Below are positions 8,422-16,731 of a stretch of DNA of 64,000 nucleotides, piece after piece. The position numbers and the translations under genes are program-made. The stretch comes from Versatilivorator sp963663845 (lineage in GTDB: Bacteria > Acidobacteriota > Terriglobia > Versatilivoradales > Versatilivoraceae). Position 1 is the first letter of the stretch. Every line of letters starts with the position of its first letter. The notes beneath the pieces were generated by a model that worked only from the letters and a program-made list of their open reading frames with translations, searched no databases and was not told the DNA's origin. The stretch is from NCBI GenBank assembly GCA_963663845.2, contig OY760650.2:310001-374000 (forward strand), in the 5' to 3' direction.

Positions 8422-8834
8422 CAGCGGCCTCGCCATCGGTGTCGGATGTGAAGCGCATTCTCTTCGTGTGCGTCGAAAACTCCAACCGCAGCCAGATGTC
8501 CGAGGCCTTCGCCCGCATCCACGGCCACGGCAGGGTCGAGGCCTACAGCGCCGGGTCGCGCCCCTCCGGCAGAATCCACCCCCCGGCCATCCAATCCATG
8601 GCGGAGTTGGGGTATGACCTCGGCAGCCACCGCTCCCAATCCCTGGATGACGTTCCTCCCCTTGAATTCGCCGCCGCGGTGACCATGGGTTGCGGTGATT
8701 CCTGTCCGGCCGTAGCCGCCAGGCAGCGGGAGGACTGGGAAATTCCCGACCCCAAATCGATGCCTCCCGAGCAGTTCAGAGAGATTCGAGACCTCATTGA
8801 AACCCGGGTGCGAGACCTGTTGACCCGACTGTAG
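8418..8834 (+). CDS. arsC: Arsenate reductase ArsC-like, low-molecular-weight phosphatase fold
   Basis: 138 residues from a TTG start that overlaps the aquaporin stop (TTGA) and has the ribosome site AAAGGAGA seven bases upstream. An ATG at 8385 would add 11 residues inside the aquaporin gene. The phosphate loop is C18-V-E-N-S-N-R-S (CX5R). The thioredoxin-linked ArsC cysteine relay is suggested by C92 and C96 in VTMGCGDSCP, and the acid D111 lies in IPDP. The spacing between the two later cysteines is shorter than in Staphylococcus ArsC (C82/C89). Arsenate reduction to arsenite fits the coupled channel; a plain protein-tyrosine phosphatase is the alternative. Confidence 0.82.
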   Translation: MTAASPSVSDVKRILFVCVENSNRSQMSEAFARIHGHGRVEAYSAGSRPSGRIHPPAIQSMAELGYDLGSHRSQSLDDVPPLEFAAAVTMGCGDSCPAVAARQREDWEIPDPKSMPPEQFREIRDLIETRVRDLLTRL

Positions 8835-8838
8835 CCCC

Positions 8839-9732
8839 ATGGTGGATGCATCACCCAATTCCCCACCCCTTCCTCCGGAACCGGTTCCCCCGTCCGGCAC
8901 TCCGGTCAGCAGGAGACTGTGGCTGCCCCCGACCCTGTTCGTTCTGACCCTGATCACCACCTCGGCGGTGGGCGCTCTGGAATTCGGCCTTGCGGGAGGG
9001 GTGCTCTATTCCGCCAGCCTGGTCCTGATCCTGCTCTGCCACGAGATGGGCCACTACCTCACGGCCCGCCACTACCGGGTTCCGGCCTCTCTTCCCTACT
9101 TCCTTCCCGTTCCGCTGCCGCCCTTTGGGACCTTCGGAGCCGTGATCAAGATGGGAGGACGCATTCCCGACCGCAAGGCCCTGTTCGACATCGCCATCAT
9201 GGGGCCCGCCATGGGGCTGGTTCTAGCCCTTCCCCTGGCCGCACTGGGCATCGCCGGGTCCACCGTCACTTCTCTCGATTCCATGCCGGCGGGAGAAACC
9301 CTGCTGGGCCCTTCCCTTCTCTTCGCATTCCTGATCGAATGGATCCACGGACCGCTGGCTGAAGGCAGCGGCCTCCAGCTTCATCCCGTGGCCACTGCGG
9401 GATGGGCCGGACTGTTCGTCACCGCTCTCAACCTGCTGCCCATGGGTCAACTGGACGGAGGGCACATCGTCTATGCCCTGTTTCCTCGCAGGAGTCACCT
9501 CCTCTACCGAGGGGTCGCCATCGCCTTCGCCGTTTTCGCCGTTCTGATTCACCCCCCCTGGCTTCTCCTCTTGTTGGTCGTCTACCTGATGACCCGGCTT
9601 CGCCATCCGCCCACGATGGACGAGCACGTTCCCATCGGGCCTCGCCGCTTTTGGCTGGGCCTGCTGGCCATCCTCTTCCTGATCCTCTCCTTTCCGCCCA
9701 TCCCCATTTCCATGTTGGCGCCGACGCCGTGA
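8839..9732 (+). CDS. Site-2 protease family (M50) membrane metalloprotease
   Basis: 297 residues. A proline-rich cytoplasmic start is followed by several membrane segments. The zinc motif HEMGH is at 68-72 and the second M50 motif is NLLPMGQLDGGH. This is the minimal bacterial/plant EGY-type S2P arrangement without a PDZ domain. Such proteases cut membrane proteins within the bilayer, often anti-sigma factors, but no sigma or anti-sigma gene is adjacent. It lies four bases after the arsC-like gene and is probably co-transcribed. The link to arsenic is positional only. Confidence 0.88.
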   Translation: MVDASPNSPPLPPEPVPPSGTPVSRRLWLPPTLFVLTLITTSAVGALEFGLAGGVLYSASLVLILLCHEMGHYLTARHYRVPASLPYFLPVPLPPFGTFGAVIKMGGRIPDRKALFDIAIMGPAMGLVLALPLAALGIAGSTVTSLDSMPAGETLLGPSLLFAFLIEWIHGPLAEGSGLQLHPVATAGWAGLFVTALNLLPMGQLDGGHIVYALFPRRSHLLYRGVAIAFAVFAVLIHPPWLLLLLVVYLMTRLRHPPTMDEHVPIGPRRFWLGLLAILFLILSFPPIPISMLAPTP

Positions 9733-9900
9733 CGACCCGGGGCGACCCATAGGGCTCGCTGTATCGTGAGGCACCCCCAAAATCCATGAGCTTTGCGGGG
9801 CAGGCTGCGTTTCTCTCCCGCCGGCGCACCTCGCGATACCGCATCTCTCAGATGGCGCAGGCTTCCCCTCCTGTAGTTTCCGCGTTTCCCACAGGCAGAC
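9733..9900. repeat. Intergenic stretch with an imperfect inverted repeat
   Basis: GCTGTATCGTGAGGCAC (9758-9774) is mirrored by GCACCTCGCGATACCGC (9826-9842), matching at about 13 of 17 positions. The loop holds GC-rich sequence with no reading frame of note. It may be a terminator-like structure or a decayed repeat. Confidence 0.4.
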
Positions 9901-9929
9901 TTGACTTCAGACGTCAACGGAGGCATAAC
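9901..9929 (+). promoter_or_regulatory. Promoter of the DUF29 gene with overlapping palindrome
   Basis: TTGACT at 9901-9906 and CATAAC at 9924-9929 are 17 bases apart. An inverted repeat TTGAC-N7-GTCAA (9901-9917) covers the -35 box and could be an operator. The gene starts about 32 bases beyond the predicted start of transcription. Confidence 0.5.
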
Positions 9930-9968
9930 TACGAAAAGGCGCTACTTCATTGAATCCGGAGCAAGACC

Positions 9969-10580
9969 ATGGCAACGGTTGCCGGAATTACCGATACTCG
10001 GCAGTCCACTGAGCCAAAGGAGCTCTACTATCGGGATTACTACGCTTGGGCCAGACAACAGGCCGATGCCTTGAGGCGGAGAGATTTTGACGCTGTCGAT
10101 TGGGAGAATGTTACGGAGGAGATTGAAGCCTTGGTCAGAGGAGAAGAAAGCAGTTTGAGGAGCCAGTTCTCCAGGATCATGGAACATCTTCTGAAGCTCC
10201 AATACTGCGACCCCGGGGAAACCTATCCTATCTCCGGCTGGCTAAGGACCGTGCACAATGCTCGCGGGCAGGCCGACATGGTTCTTCACCACAATCCCGG
10301 ACTCAAGAGCCGACGCGATCGGCTTTGCGCTGAGGCCTGGCCGTTCGCTCGAAAAAGTGCCATCAACGCCTTTGTCCATCGCGCGACCGAGAGGATGCAA
10401 GACCTGTCGGCCTTGCTACGCGAACAAAAGCGTCTGACTCGCGAGTGGAATCGTCTATTGCCCCAGGACAATCCCTACACTCGTCAGCAGCTCGAAGCTC
10501 ACGGCTGGTTCCCGGACCACGTTCGCCTGGCCCAGCGGCCGCAGGGCCGCCTAGCCCGCAAGATGGATTGGGACCGGTGA
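9969..10580 (+). CDS. DUF29 domain-containing protein
   Basis: 203 residues. The signature YYRDYYAWARQQADALRRRD followed by WENVTEEIEALVRGEE is the DUF29 start. The rest is helical (LRSQFSRIMEHLLKLQY) with a C-terminal PYTRQQLEAHGWFPDH segment. No catalytic motif or membrane segment is visible. The biochemical function of the family is not established to my knowledge; it is scattered in cyanobacteria, proteobacteria and other groups, often as accessory genes. It stands alone with its own promoter and converges on the beta-propeller gene 23 bases away. Confidence 0.85.
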   Translation: MATVAGITDTRQSTEPKELYYRDYYAWARQQADALRRRDFDAVDWENVTEEIEALVRGEESSLRSQFSRIMEHLLKLQYCDPGETYPISGWLRTVHNARGQADMVLHHNPGLKSRRDRLCAEAWPFARKSAINAFVHRATERMQDLSALLREQKRLTREWNRLLPQDNPYTRQQLEAHGWFPDHVRLAQRPQGRLARKMDWDR

Positions 10581-10603
10581 AGTTGAACCCGTCTTGAGCC
10601 TCG

Positions 10604-12115
10604 CTAATCCTTGAAGGCGAACGAGTAGAGCTTGGCCTGGTCCAGCTCGAACTTCAGCGCCACCGTCCGGCCCTCCAGGTCAGCCAGGGAGCCGGGGACC
10701 CCGGCCGTCACTTCCCCGTCCGTCACCTCTCCGCTCAGGGGCTGCGCCTCCGCCAGAATCTCTCCCTGACCGTCCAGGACGGTCACCCGAACCGAACCGC
10801 CGGCAGCGTCCGCGGTCAGGTGCAAGCGGCCGCGCCAGGTCAGCGGGCTGGTGACCACCACTCCCTTCCGATTGGGGTCGACGGGCACATAGCCCGCCCA
10901 CCCGTCCGGCCGCAGGGTGGCCAGGCAGAGAAAGCCATCCCGCCAATAGCGATGGTGTCCGTTGGAACCGGCATAGTAGATGCGGATTCGGTCCTTCATC
11001 ACCACCGGCGCATCGGCGGCATACACGCACCCCCAGTCGTATTGGCCCTTCACCGGGGCATTGGGGATGAAGGGAGTTCCCGGGTTGATCCGCTCCCAGC
11101 GGATGCTGTCGGGGCTCCAGGCCAGCTCGCAATGGACCCGCTCCTCGCTCAATCGAATAATCATGAGCAGGCCCAGATAGACGTCCTGATAGCGAAAGAA
11201 GGGCATGGCATAGGTTTGATTCTCGGGATCGCCGCGCAGGACTTCCACCGCCTTGCTCCATTGCAGAAAATCGGAGCTCTCGGTTCGGCCCACCACTCGC
11301 TGGCCCGAGGGGTGGCGAAAAAAGGGCTCGCCCCGGTGAATTCGGGTCATGGTGACATACTTCTTCAGCTCGGGGACCCAACGGGTGCTGTTGTGGGTGT
11401 CGGCATGGGCCTCGATTTCGGGGACGGGGAAGGCCTCGCCCCAGCGCAGGCCGTCCGGGGAAAACCGCACCGCCGGGCGTGATTGCCACTCCTTGATCCA
11501 CATGCCTCCCTCGAACATCTTGTAACGGCGCTCCGGCTGCGGGTCGCGCGGGTCGATCAGGATGCCGCCGCCATGCGACCCACGCAGCAGCAGGTTGTTG
11601 GCCTTGCTGCCCTGATACTCCACCAGGTTCAACTCGGGCTTGGTCCAGGTCAGCCCGTCCTGGCTGGTGGCGTAGCAGAGGCCGAACTCCCGGTCGTAGG
11701 GAAGGTAGGGCACCTTGCCCTGCCGGTCGGGGGAATCCTCGGGGGCGAACGGGTTCAGGTCCCTCGAGTCTCGGGGGGTCTTGGTGACCAGAGGGTCGGC
11801 GATGAAGGGGTTGTACCAGCAGCGGTAGAGCTTGCGCTCCCGGTCATGGACGATGTTGGGGTAGAGGTTGTCGAAGCGGGGCTCCCAAGGCTTGTCCTCC
11901 TTCATCAGAGGATTGGCCTCGTGCTTCTCGACGGCTCCGATCTCCAGGCGGACGTTCTGCTCCTGCGCCACCACCCGGTCGTCCAGGAGCAGGTGGCGGG
12001 AATGCTCACCGGCCTCCTTGATCCGCAGGCAGGCGGAGAGCTGGGCCAGCAATCCGGAACCGATCAACAGCCCTACGGCAATGGGAATCCGGTTTCGCAG
12101 AAGGGCGGGATTCAT
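10604..12115 (-). CDS. Secreted five-bladed beta-propeller, glycosidase-like (GH32/43-type fold)
   Basis: 503 residues with a signal/lipoprotein-like hydrophobic N-terminus (IAVGLLIGSGLLAQLSAC). Repeated blade motifs include YRCWYNPF, GLCYATSQDGLTWTKPEL, RYKMFEGG, VRFSPDGLRWGE, ELAWSPDSIRWERI and IRIYYAGSNGHHRYWRDG, the S-x-D-G/S-x-x-W pattern of GH32/43/130-like propellers. A beta-sandwich-like C-terminal part follows. The substrate is unknown. Its ATG overlaps the recA stop codon (ATGA), an odd pairing that suggests read-through transcription from recA. Confidence 0.7.
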   Translation of the reverse strand: MNPALLRNRIPIAVGLLIGSGLLAQLSACLRIKEAGEHSRHLLLDDRVVAQEQNVRLEIGAVEKHEANPLMKEDKPWEPRFDNLYPNIVHDRERKLYRCWYNPFIADPLVTKTPRDSRDLNPFAPEDSPDRQGKVPYLPYDREFGLCYATSQDGLTWTKPELNLVEYQGSKANNLLLRGSHGGGILIDPRDPQPERRYKMFEGGMWIKEWQSRPAVRFSPDGLRWGEAFPVPEIEAHADTHNSTRWVPELKKYVTMTRIHRGEPFFRHPSGQRVVGRTESSDFLQWSKAVEVLRGDPENQTYAMPFFRYQDVYLGLLMIIRLSEERVHCELAWSPDSIRWERINPGTPFIPNAPVKGQYDWGCVYAADAPVVMKDRIRIYYAGSNGHHRYWRDGFLCLATLRPDGWAGYVPVDPNRKGVVVTSPLTWRGRLHLTADAAGGSVRVTVLDGQGEILAEAQPLSGEVTDGEVTAGVPGSLADLEGRTVALKFELDQAKLYSFAFKD

Positions 12116-13188
12116 CTCCGACCCGGCGCCGACCTTGAAGGGGTCGGCTCCGCCGCGGTGGGCTGGCCGTTCCCGGCCGAGGAAGCCGCGGGGATGTGCA
12201 GCGCCTGGCGGAGCGACTCCTCGAGCTGGGTTCGGAGATCGCCATGGTCCTTCAGGAACTGGCGTGCGTTGTCGCGGCCCTGGCCCATGCGTTCCCCCTG
12301 GATCGAGTACCAGGCGCCGCTCTTTTCGATGAGGCCCTGGTTGACGCCCAGGTCCAGCAGGTCTCCTTCCCTGGAAATGCCCAGCCCGTAGATGATGTCG
12401 AACTCGGCATCCCGAAAGGGAGGAGCCACCTTGTTCTTGACCACCTTGACCTTGGTTCGGTTGCCCTTGACGGTGTCGCCGTCCCGAATGGCGCCGATCC
12501 GCCGCACGTCCACCCGAACCGAGGCATAGAACTTCAGGGCCCTGCCGCCGGTGGTGGTTTCCGGATTGCCGAACATGACCCCGATCTTCTCCCGAATCTG
12601 GTTGATGAAGATCAGACAGGTCTTGGACTTGGCGACGATTCCGGTCAACTTGCGCAGAGCCTGGGACATGAGCCTGGCCTGCAGCCCCATGTGGGAATCT
12701 CCCATCTCACCCGACAACTCGGCTCTGGGCACCAGGGCAGCCACCGAATCGACCACGCAGACATCCAGCCCACCGCTGCGCACCAGCATTTCAGCGATCT
12801 CCAGCGCCTGTTCTCCGGTATCCGGTTGGGAAACCAGCAGGTTCTCCACGTCCACGCCGAGCTTGCGGGAATAGGCGGCGTCCAGAGCATGTTCGGCATC
12901 CACGAAAGCAGCCATGCCCCCACTTTTCTGGGCCTCGGCGATCACGTGAAGGGCCAACGTCGTCTTGCCGCTGGATTCGGGACCGAAGATCTCGACCACC
13001 CGTCCCCGAGGCATGCCGCCGACGCCCAGCGCGGCGTCGAAGGACAGGGACCCGGTGGCGATCACGCCGATGTTGGCCACGGTTGCGCGGCTGCCCAGGC
13101 GCATGATCGATCCCTTGCCGAATTGCTTTTCGATCTGAGACAGCGCCAGATCGATGGCTTTGCTCCGCTCTTCGCTTGCGTCACTCAT
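12112..13188 (-). CDS. recA: Recombinase RecA
   Basis: 358 residues from the ATG at 13188, which has a strong AGGAGG site upstream; an in-frame start at 13209 lacks one. The Walker A motif GPESSGKTT is at 69-77, and the L1/L2 DNA-binding loop region contains FINQIREKIGVMFGNPETTTGG. RecA forms filaments on single-stranded DNA for strand exchange and triggers LexA self-cleavage. The C-terminal tail is Ala/Pro/Ser-rich. No palindromic LexA box was recognised in the 70 bases upstream, but acidobacterial LexA sites are not well known to me. Confidence 0.98.
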   Translation of the reverse strand: MSDASEERSKAIDLALSQIEKQFGKGSIMRLGSRATVANIGVIATGSLSFDAALGVGGMPRGRVVEIFGPESSGKTTLALHVIAEAQKSGGMAAFVDAEHALDAAYSRKLGVDVENLLVSQPDTGEQALEIAEMLVRSGGLDVCVVDSVAALVPRAELSGEMGDSHMGLQARLMSQALRKLTGIVAKSKTCLIFINQIREKIGVMFGNPETTTGGRALKFYASVRVDVRRIGAIRDGDTVKGNRTKVKVVKNKVAPPFRDAEFDIIYGLGISREGDLLDLGVNQGLIEKSGAWYSIQGERMGQGRDNARQFLKDHGDLRTQLEESLRQALHIPAASSAGNGQPTAAEPTPSRSAPGRR

Positions 13189-13258
13189 GGATTCCCTCCT
13201 GTTTGCCATTTTTGTCCAACCTTATCAATAACTTAGCTCCCACAATGGCCGGGAGGGC

Positions 13259-14140
13259 TCACGAGTCCGCCGGGACTCGCCGGCCATGGCGATAGAACCC
13301 CCGTCCCGTCTTCCGCCCCAGGTGTCCGGCCCTCACCATGCTCTTCAGCAGTGGACAGGGCCGATACTTGGCGTCTCTGAAGCCGTCGTAGAGAGTTTCC
13401 ATGATATCCAGGCAAACATCAAGCCCAATCAGGTCGGCCAGAGCCAGCGGACCCATGGGATGGTTCATCCCCAACTTCATGATCGCATCCACGTTCTCCG
13501 CCGTCCCCACGCCCTCGTGGACACAGAAGACGGCTTCATTGATCATGGGCATCAGGACACGATTGGAAACGAAGCCCGGAGAATCGTTCACCTCTACCGG
13601 CGTCTTCCCCAGACCCTTGACGACACGGTGGATAGCCGAAAGGGTCTGCCCGGAAGTTTCCGGCCCGCGAACGACCTCCACCAGTTCCATCACCGGCACG
13701 GGGTTCATGAAATGCATCCCCACGGTCTCTCCGGAGCGGCCGGAGGCAGCCGCCAGGCGGGCGATGGAGATGGAAGAGGTGTTGGAGGCCAGGATGACCC
13801 CGGGCCGGCAGATCCGGTTGAGGTGGCCAAGGACCTCCTGCTTGACCGGGAGGCTCTCGCTGACGGCCTCAACCACCAGGTCCACCGGAGCCATGGGGGC
13901 CAGTTCCGAGGCCGGCTCAACCCTGCCGAGCGCCTCCTTCTCTTGAGCGCGGGTCAGCCGGGACTTTCCGACTTCTCGATCCAGCCCCCGGGCGATCGCG
14001 TCCATGGCGGAGGACAACTGGGCCGGCGCCGGGTCGCTCAGAATCACCCGCCAACCCCGTTGGGCAAAGACCTGGGCGATTCCCCGCCCCATGGTTCCGG
14101 CTCCCGCAATGCCTACCCGGCGACAGGCCTGTGTTCTCAT
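13259..14140 (-). CDS. 3-hydroxybutyryl-CoA / 3-hydroxyacyl-CoA dehydrogenase
   Basis: 293 residues, the length of stand-alone Hbd enzymes. The Rossmann motif GIAGAGTMGRGIA starts at residue 10. The catalytic region includes ASNTSSISI, GMHFMNPVPVMELVEVV and the C-terminal NHPMGPLALADLIGLDV motif. It oxidises L-3-hydroxyacyl-CoA with NAD or works in reverse in butyrate/PHB-type pathways. No thiolase or crotonase is adjacent, so the pathway is not fixed by context. It ends 70 bases upstream of recA and may share a transcript. Confidence 0.93.
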   Translation of the reverse strand: MRTQACRRVGIAGAGTMGRGIAQVFAQRGWRVILSDPAPAQLSSAMDAIARGLDREVGKSRLTRAQEKEALGRVEPASELAPMAPVDLVVEAVSESLPVKQEVLGHLNRICRPGVILASNTSSISIARLAAASGRSGETVGMHFMNPVPVMELVEVVRGPETSGQTLSAIHRVVKGLGKTPVEVNDSPGFVSNRVLMPMINEAVFCVHEGVGTAENVDAIMKLGMNHPMGPLALADLIGLDVCLDIMETLYDGFRDAKYRPCPLLKSMVRAGHLGRKTGRGFYRHGRRVPADS

Positions 14141-14262
14141 GGACGAATTCCTGGGAAATGCAAGAAATGGAGATGACCGCCCGTGAAGGGGAGCGTCCGA
14201 TCCTCTGGTGGCCGCTCTCCGGGAGCACCGGTCGGGCGCGACGGTTCATTCCAGCGGTCAAG

Positions 14263-14292
14263 TTTACCCTGAAGCCGACTCTCCACTATAAT
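14263..14292 (+). promoter_or_regulatory. Promoter of VWFA protein 1
   Basis: TTTACC (14263-14268) and TATAAT (14287-14292) are 18 bases apart, and the gene starts at 14329. The -10 box is a perfect match to the sigma-70 consensus. Confidence 0.6.
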
Positions 14293-14328
14293 TCCAGCCG
14301 CGTGGCGACCCACCGAGACCGGCAATCA

Positions 14329-15261
14329 ATGAATCTGCGATCCAATCTGCTGGCGATGGCGACGGCCCTGGGCCTGGCTCTTCTGTGGGGGCCGGCTCTT
14401 TCCATCCCGGCGCCCAATCCGCAGCAGGACCAGACCACGCTGCGGATCGACGTGGACCTGGTCAACGTGCTGTGCACGGTTCAAACCAGGCAGGGCCGAT
14501 TCGTGACCGATCTGAAGCAACAGGATTTCAGGATCGAAGAAGATGGCGCGACTCAGTCCGTCACCCACTTCGCCCGGGAGGTGACCCTGCCCCTCACCCT
14601 GGGCATCCTCATCGACACCAGTCCCAGCGTCCAGGACATTCTGCCCCTGGAGCAGCGAGCGGCCATCGAGTTTCTGAGGACGGTCCTGAAAAAGGACGAC
14701 CTGGCCATGATCATCAACTTCGATCGCGGCGTTTCGCTGATTCAGGATTTTACCAACAGCCTGCGCTTGCTGGAAAAGGCCGTCGGCCTGCTGGCCGTCG
14801 GCGGGGGCACTTCCCTGCACGACGCCGTCTTTCTGGCCTGCGACGAGAAGCTGAGGCACGAGTCGGGCCGAAAGGCGATCGTGCTGATCAGCGACGGAGG
14901 GGACACTACCAGCAAGCTGAAAGTCCGCGAGGCCATCGAGTCCGCCCAGCGGGCCGACACGGTGATCTACGCCATCTCCAACCAGATCGGTGGATTCTAC
15001 AGGAGGGCCTACGGCAACTCCGGGGCCCTGAAGAAATACGCCCGAGCGACCGGGGGAACGGCATTCTTCCCCAACAGGCCCCAGAAGTTCAGAAGGGCCT
15101 TCGAGGCCATCGAGACCGAGTTGCGCAGCCAGTACCTGCTGAGCTATCAGTCTTCCAACGGAACGCGCGACGGGGGCTATCGATCCATCAAGGTCAAACT
15201 TCAGAACAAGAGAGGCCTGAGGGTCAAGGCCAGAAAGGGTTACTATGCGCGGTCCAGCTAG
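14329..15261 (+). CDS. Secreted VWFA-related domain protein 1 (acidobacterial type)
   Basis: 310 residues. Start chosen at the ATG of MNLRSNLLAM, after the promoter, giving a clear signal peptide (cleavage near residue 26). An N-terminal strand block (DVDLVNVLCTVQTRQGRFV ... FRIEEDGATQ) precedes a von Willebrand A domain with an intact metal site DTSPS at 96-100, the GGGTSLHDAV threonine loop and ISDGGDT. It ends with the family's SIKVKLQNKRGLRVKARKGYY strand. The pattern matches the VWFA-related acidobacterial family. Role unknown, presumably periplasmic or surface adhesion/assembly. Two more copies lie at 24.4-26.4 kb. Confidence 0.88.
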   Translation: MNLRSNLLAMATALGLALLWGPALSIPAPNPQQDQTTLRIDVDLVNVLCTVQTRQGRFVTDLKQQDFRIEEDGATQSVTHFAREVTLPLTLGILIDTSPSVQDILPLEQRAAIEFLRTVLKKDDLAMIINFDRGVSLIQDFTNSLRLLEKAVGLLAVGGGTSLHDAVFLACDEKLRHESGRKAIVLISDGGDTTSKLKVREAIESAQRADTVIYAISNQIGGFYRRAYGNSGALKKYARATGGTAFFPNRPQKFRRAFEAIETELRSQYLLSYQSSNGTRDGGYRSIKVKLQNKRGLRVKARKGYYARSS

Positions 15262-16117
15262 TTCCGGTCCCTCCCGACCTGCCGCTGCCTCCCCAGGAAC
15301 GACCCGCCGCCTTCCGCTTACGGCGCTTCTGATCGGCTCGAGTCTCATCGCACCCCCTCCCGTCCGGCCAACCGCCCTCTCGGTCCAGGAGAGCCCAAGG
15401 ACGGCCCCGGCCGTCGGCCGGGGCCAGGCCCTGGTCGAAAGGTCCCTGCGGGCCTACGGTGGCGAGGCCAGGATTCTTTCTCTCAGCTCATTCGTATTCG
15501 CATACCGAATCCGGTCGCCCTCCCGGCCGGACTCCAAACCCCTGTTGGCCAAAGTCTATTTCAACGATTCCGACCAGTTCCGATCCGAGGTTCAGGACGG
15601 CGACCTCAAGGTGGTCACGGTCCTCAGCGGGAACCGCGGCTGGGTCGAAGTGGACGGAGCCATGATGTCCCGACCCGCCAAGGAGTTGTCGCCTCTCCGG
15701 AACGAGACCCTCTCGCTGCTGCGCCCCGATCTGCTGCTGCTGATCTTTTCGAGGTACCGCTACAGGCCCCGCATTACGGAGAAGGGACGATCCCTGGAAC
15801 AACTGGAGGTCGCCGGATTCGTGGACGGCGAATACATTCGGGGCAGGCTCTCCATCAACCCGGATACCGGGCTGATCGAAAAGTACCAGTACGAGATCGA
15901 GCGGGCAACCGGGAGCGGCACCGGGATCTTCCGTGGAGAAACGCGCTACCTGGAATACTCCGAGATCCACGGACTCCAGTCCCCCAGGAAGCTCCTGTCC
16001 CGAAAGACGGGAGTCGCCTCGCAGATCACCGTTACGGGCGCCAGCCTGGGCCAGCCCATGGACCCGGATCTGTTCCGAGAAAAAAAGAGCCCTTCCGCTC
16101 CTGCAGCGCAGCCCTAG
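15245..16117 (+). CDS. Exported protein, possibly LolA-like fold, function unknown
   Basis: 290 residues with a basic, hydrophobic N-terminus (about 20-45) resembling a signal or membrane anchor. The mature part contains LVERSLRAYGGEARILSL, KVYFNDSDQFRSEV, LSGNRGWVEVDG and LLRPDLLLLIFS, a layout seen in outer-membrane lipoprotein-sorting-like (LolA/LppX fold) proteins, though similarity is by pattern only. It overlaps the end of VWFA-1 by 17 bases, so the two are probably translated together and may act together in the envelope. Confidence 0.55.
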   Translation: MRGPASSGPSRPAAASPGTTRRLPLTALLIGSSLIAPPPVRPTALSVQESPRTAPAVGRGQALVERSLRAYGGEARILSLSSFVFAYRIRSPSRPDSKPLLAKVYFNDSDQFRSEVQDGDLKVVTVLSGNRGWVEVDGAMMSRPAKELSPLRNETLSLLRPDLLLLIFSRYRYRPRITEKGRSLEQLEVAGFVDGEYIRGRLSINPDTGLIEKYQYEIERATGSGTGIFRGETRYLEYSEIHGLQSPRKLLSRKTGVASQITVTGASLGQPMDPDLFREKKSPSAPAAQP

Positions 16118-16136
16118 CCGGAATCGGACTGCTTTT

Positions 16137-16731
16137 TCAGTGGTCAGTGGTCAGTGGTCAGTGGCCAGTCCTGCAACCAGGCAATTGCCTGACGACTTGG
16201 TTGCGCTTGTTGGATGAGCCTTTTGCAAATTTCGTCGGAAGGACAACCCCCGGTAGCGCGGGATCAGGCGCCCCCTGGGCTACAGGGTGGCCTTGTTTTA
16301 GAGAGGCAGTGCTTTTCGGACGGCTGCTTTCTATTCGCCGCATTCGCGGCTGGATTGGTGCAGAACCCATACGACCCCAGGCTTCCGCCTGGGGCTACCC
16401 TGAGCCGCTGCTTCGCAGCTCTATAAGGATGGCCTGTAGGGGGCGTCTTGCCAGGTTACCCACTCCAACCGCAGCTTCGCAGCTCTCCCCTAACCCACGA
16501 CACTGCCAAGGGGAACGTGCTTGTTTATTTGGAATCAAGCGTTTGTAAGAATCGGCCGGGGGATCGTTTCCGGGGATGGCCACAATAGGCACAAAAACAC
16601 AAAGATGCTTGACGTGTCGATCAAACAACTATCCACTGATCACTAACCACTATCCACTTTTTGCTTGGCCGGGCCGCCGTCCCAAACGACGGGGCTGCTG
16701 ATACAGGGTGAGGCAGAAGTGTTTCAATTAA
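16137..16731. repeat. Composite repeat island bounded by GTGGTCA-type tandem repeats
   Basis: No gene is supported in this 0.6-kb gap. It opens with three GTGGTCA units (16137-16170). At 16630-16660 comes the inverted form (CCACTGATCACTAACCACTA), followed by CCGCCGTCCCAAACGACGGG and TTTCAATTAA. The same tail follows GAGTGGAGAG-type repeats at 55.2 and 63.2 kb. Inside is a perfect 8-bp hairpin CCCCAGGC-TTCC-GCCTGGGG (16375-16394). The island's right edge contains the likely GTG start of the next gene. Confidence 0.65.

Noticed and set aside
13189..13258. LexA box upstream of recA
   Set aside because: No convincing palindrome of the CTG-N10-CAG or GAAC-N4-GTTC type was found.
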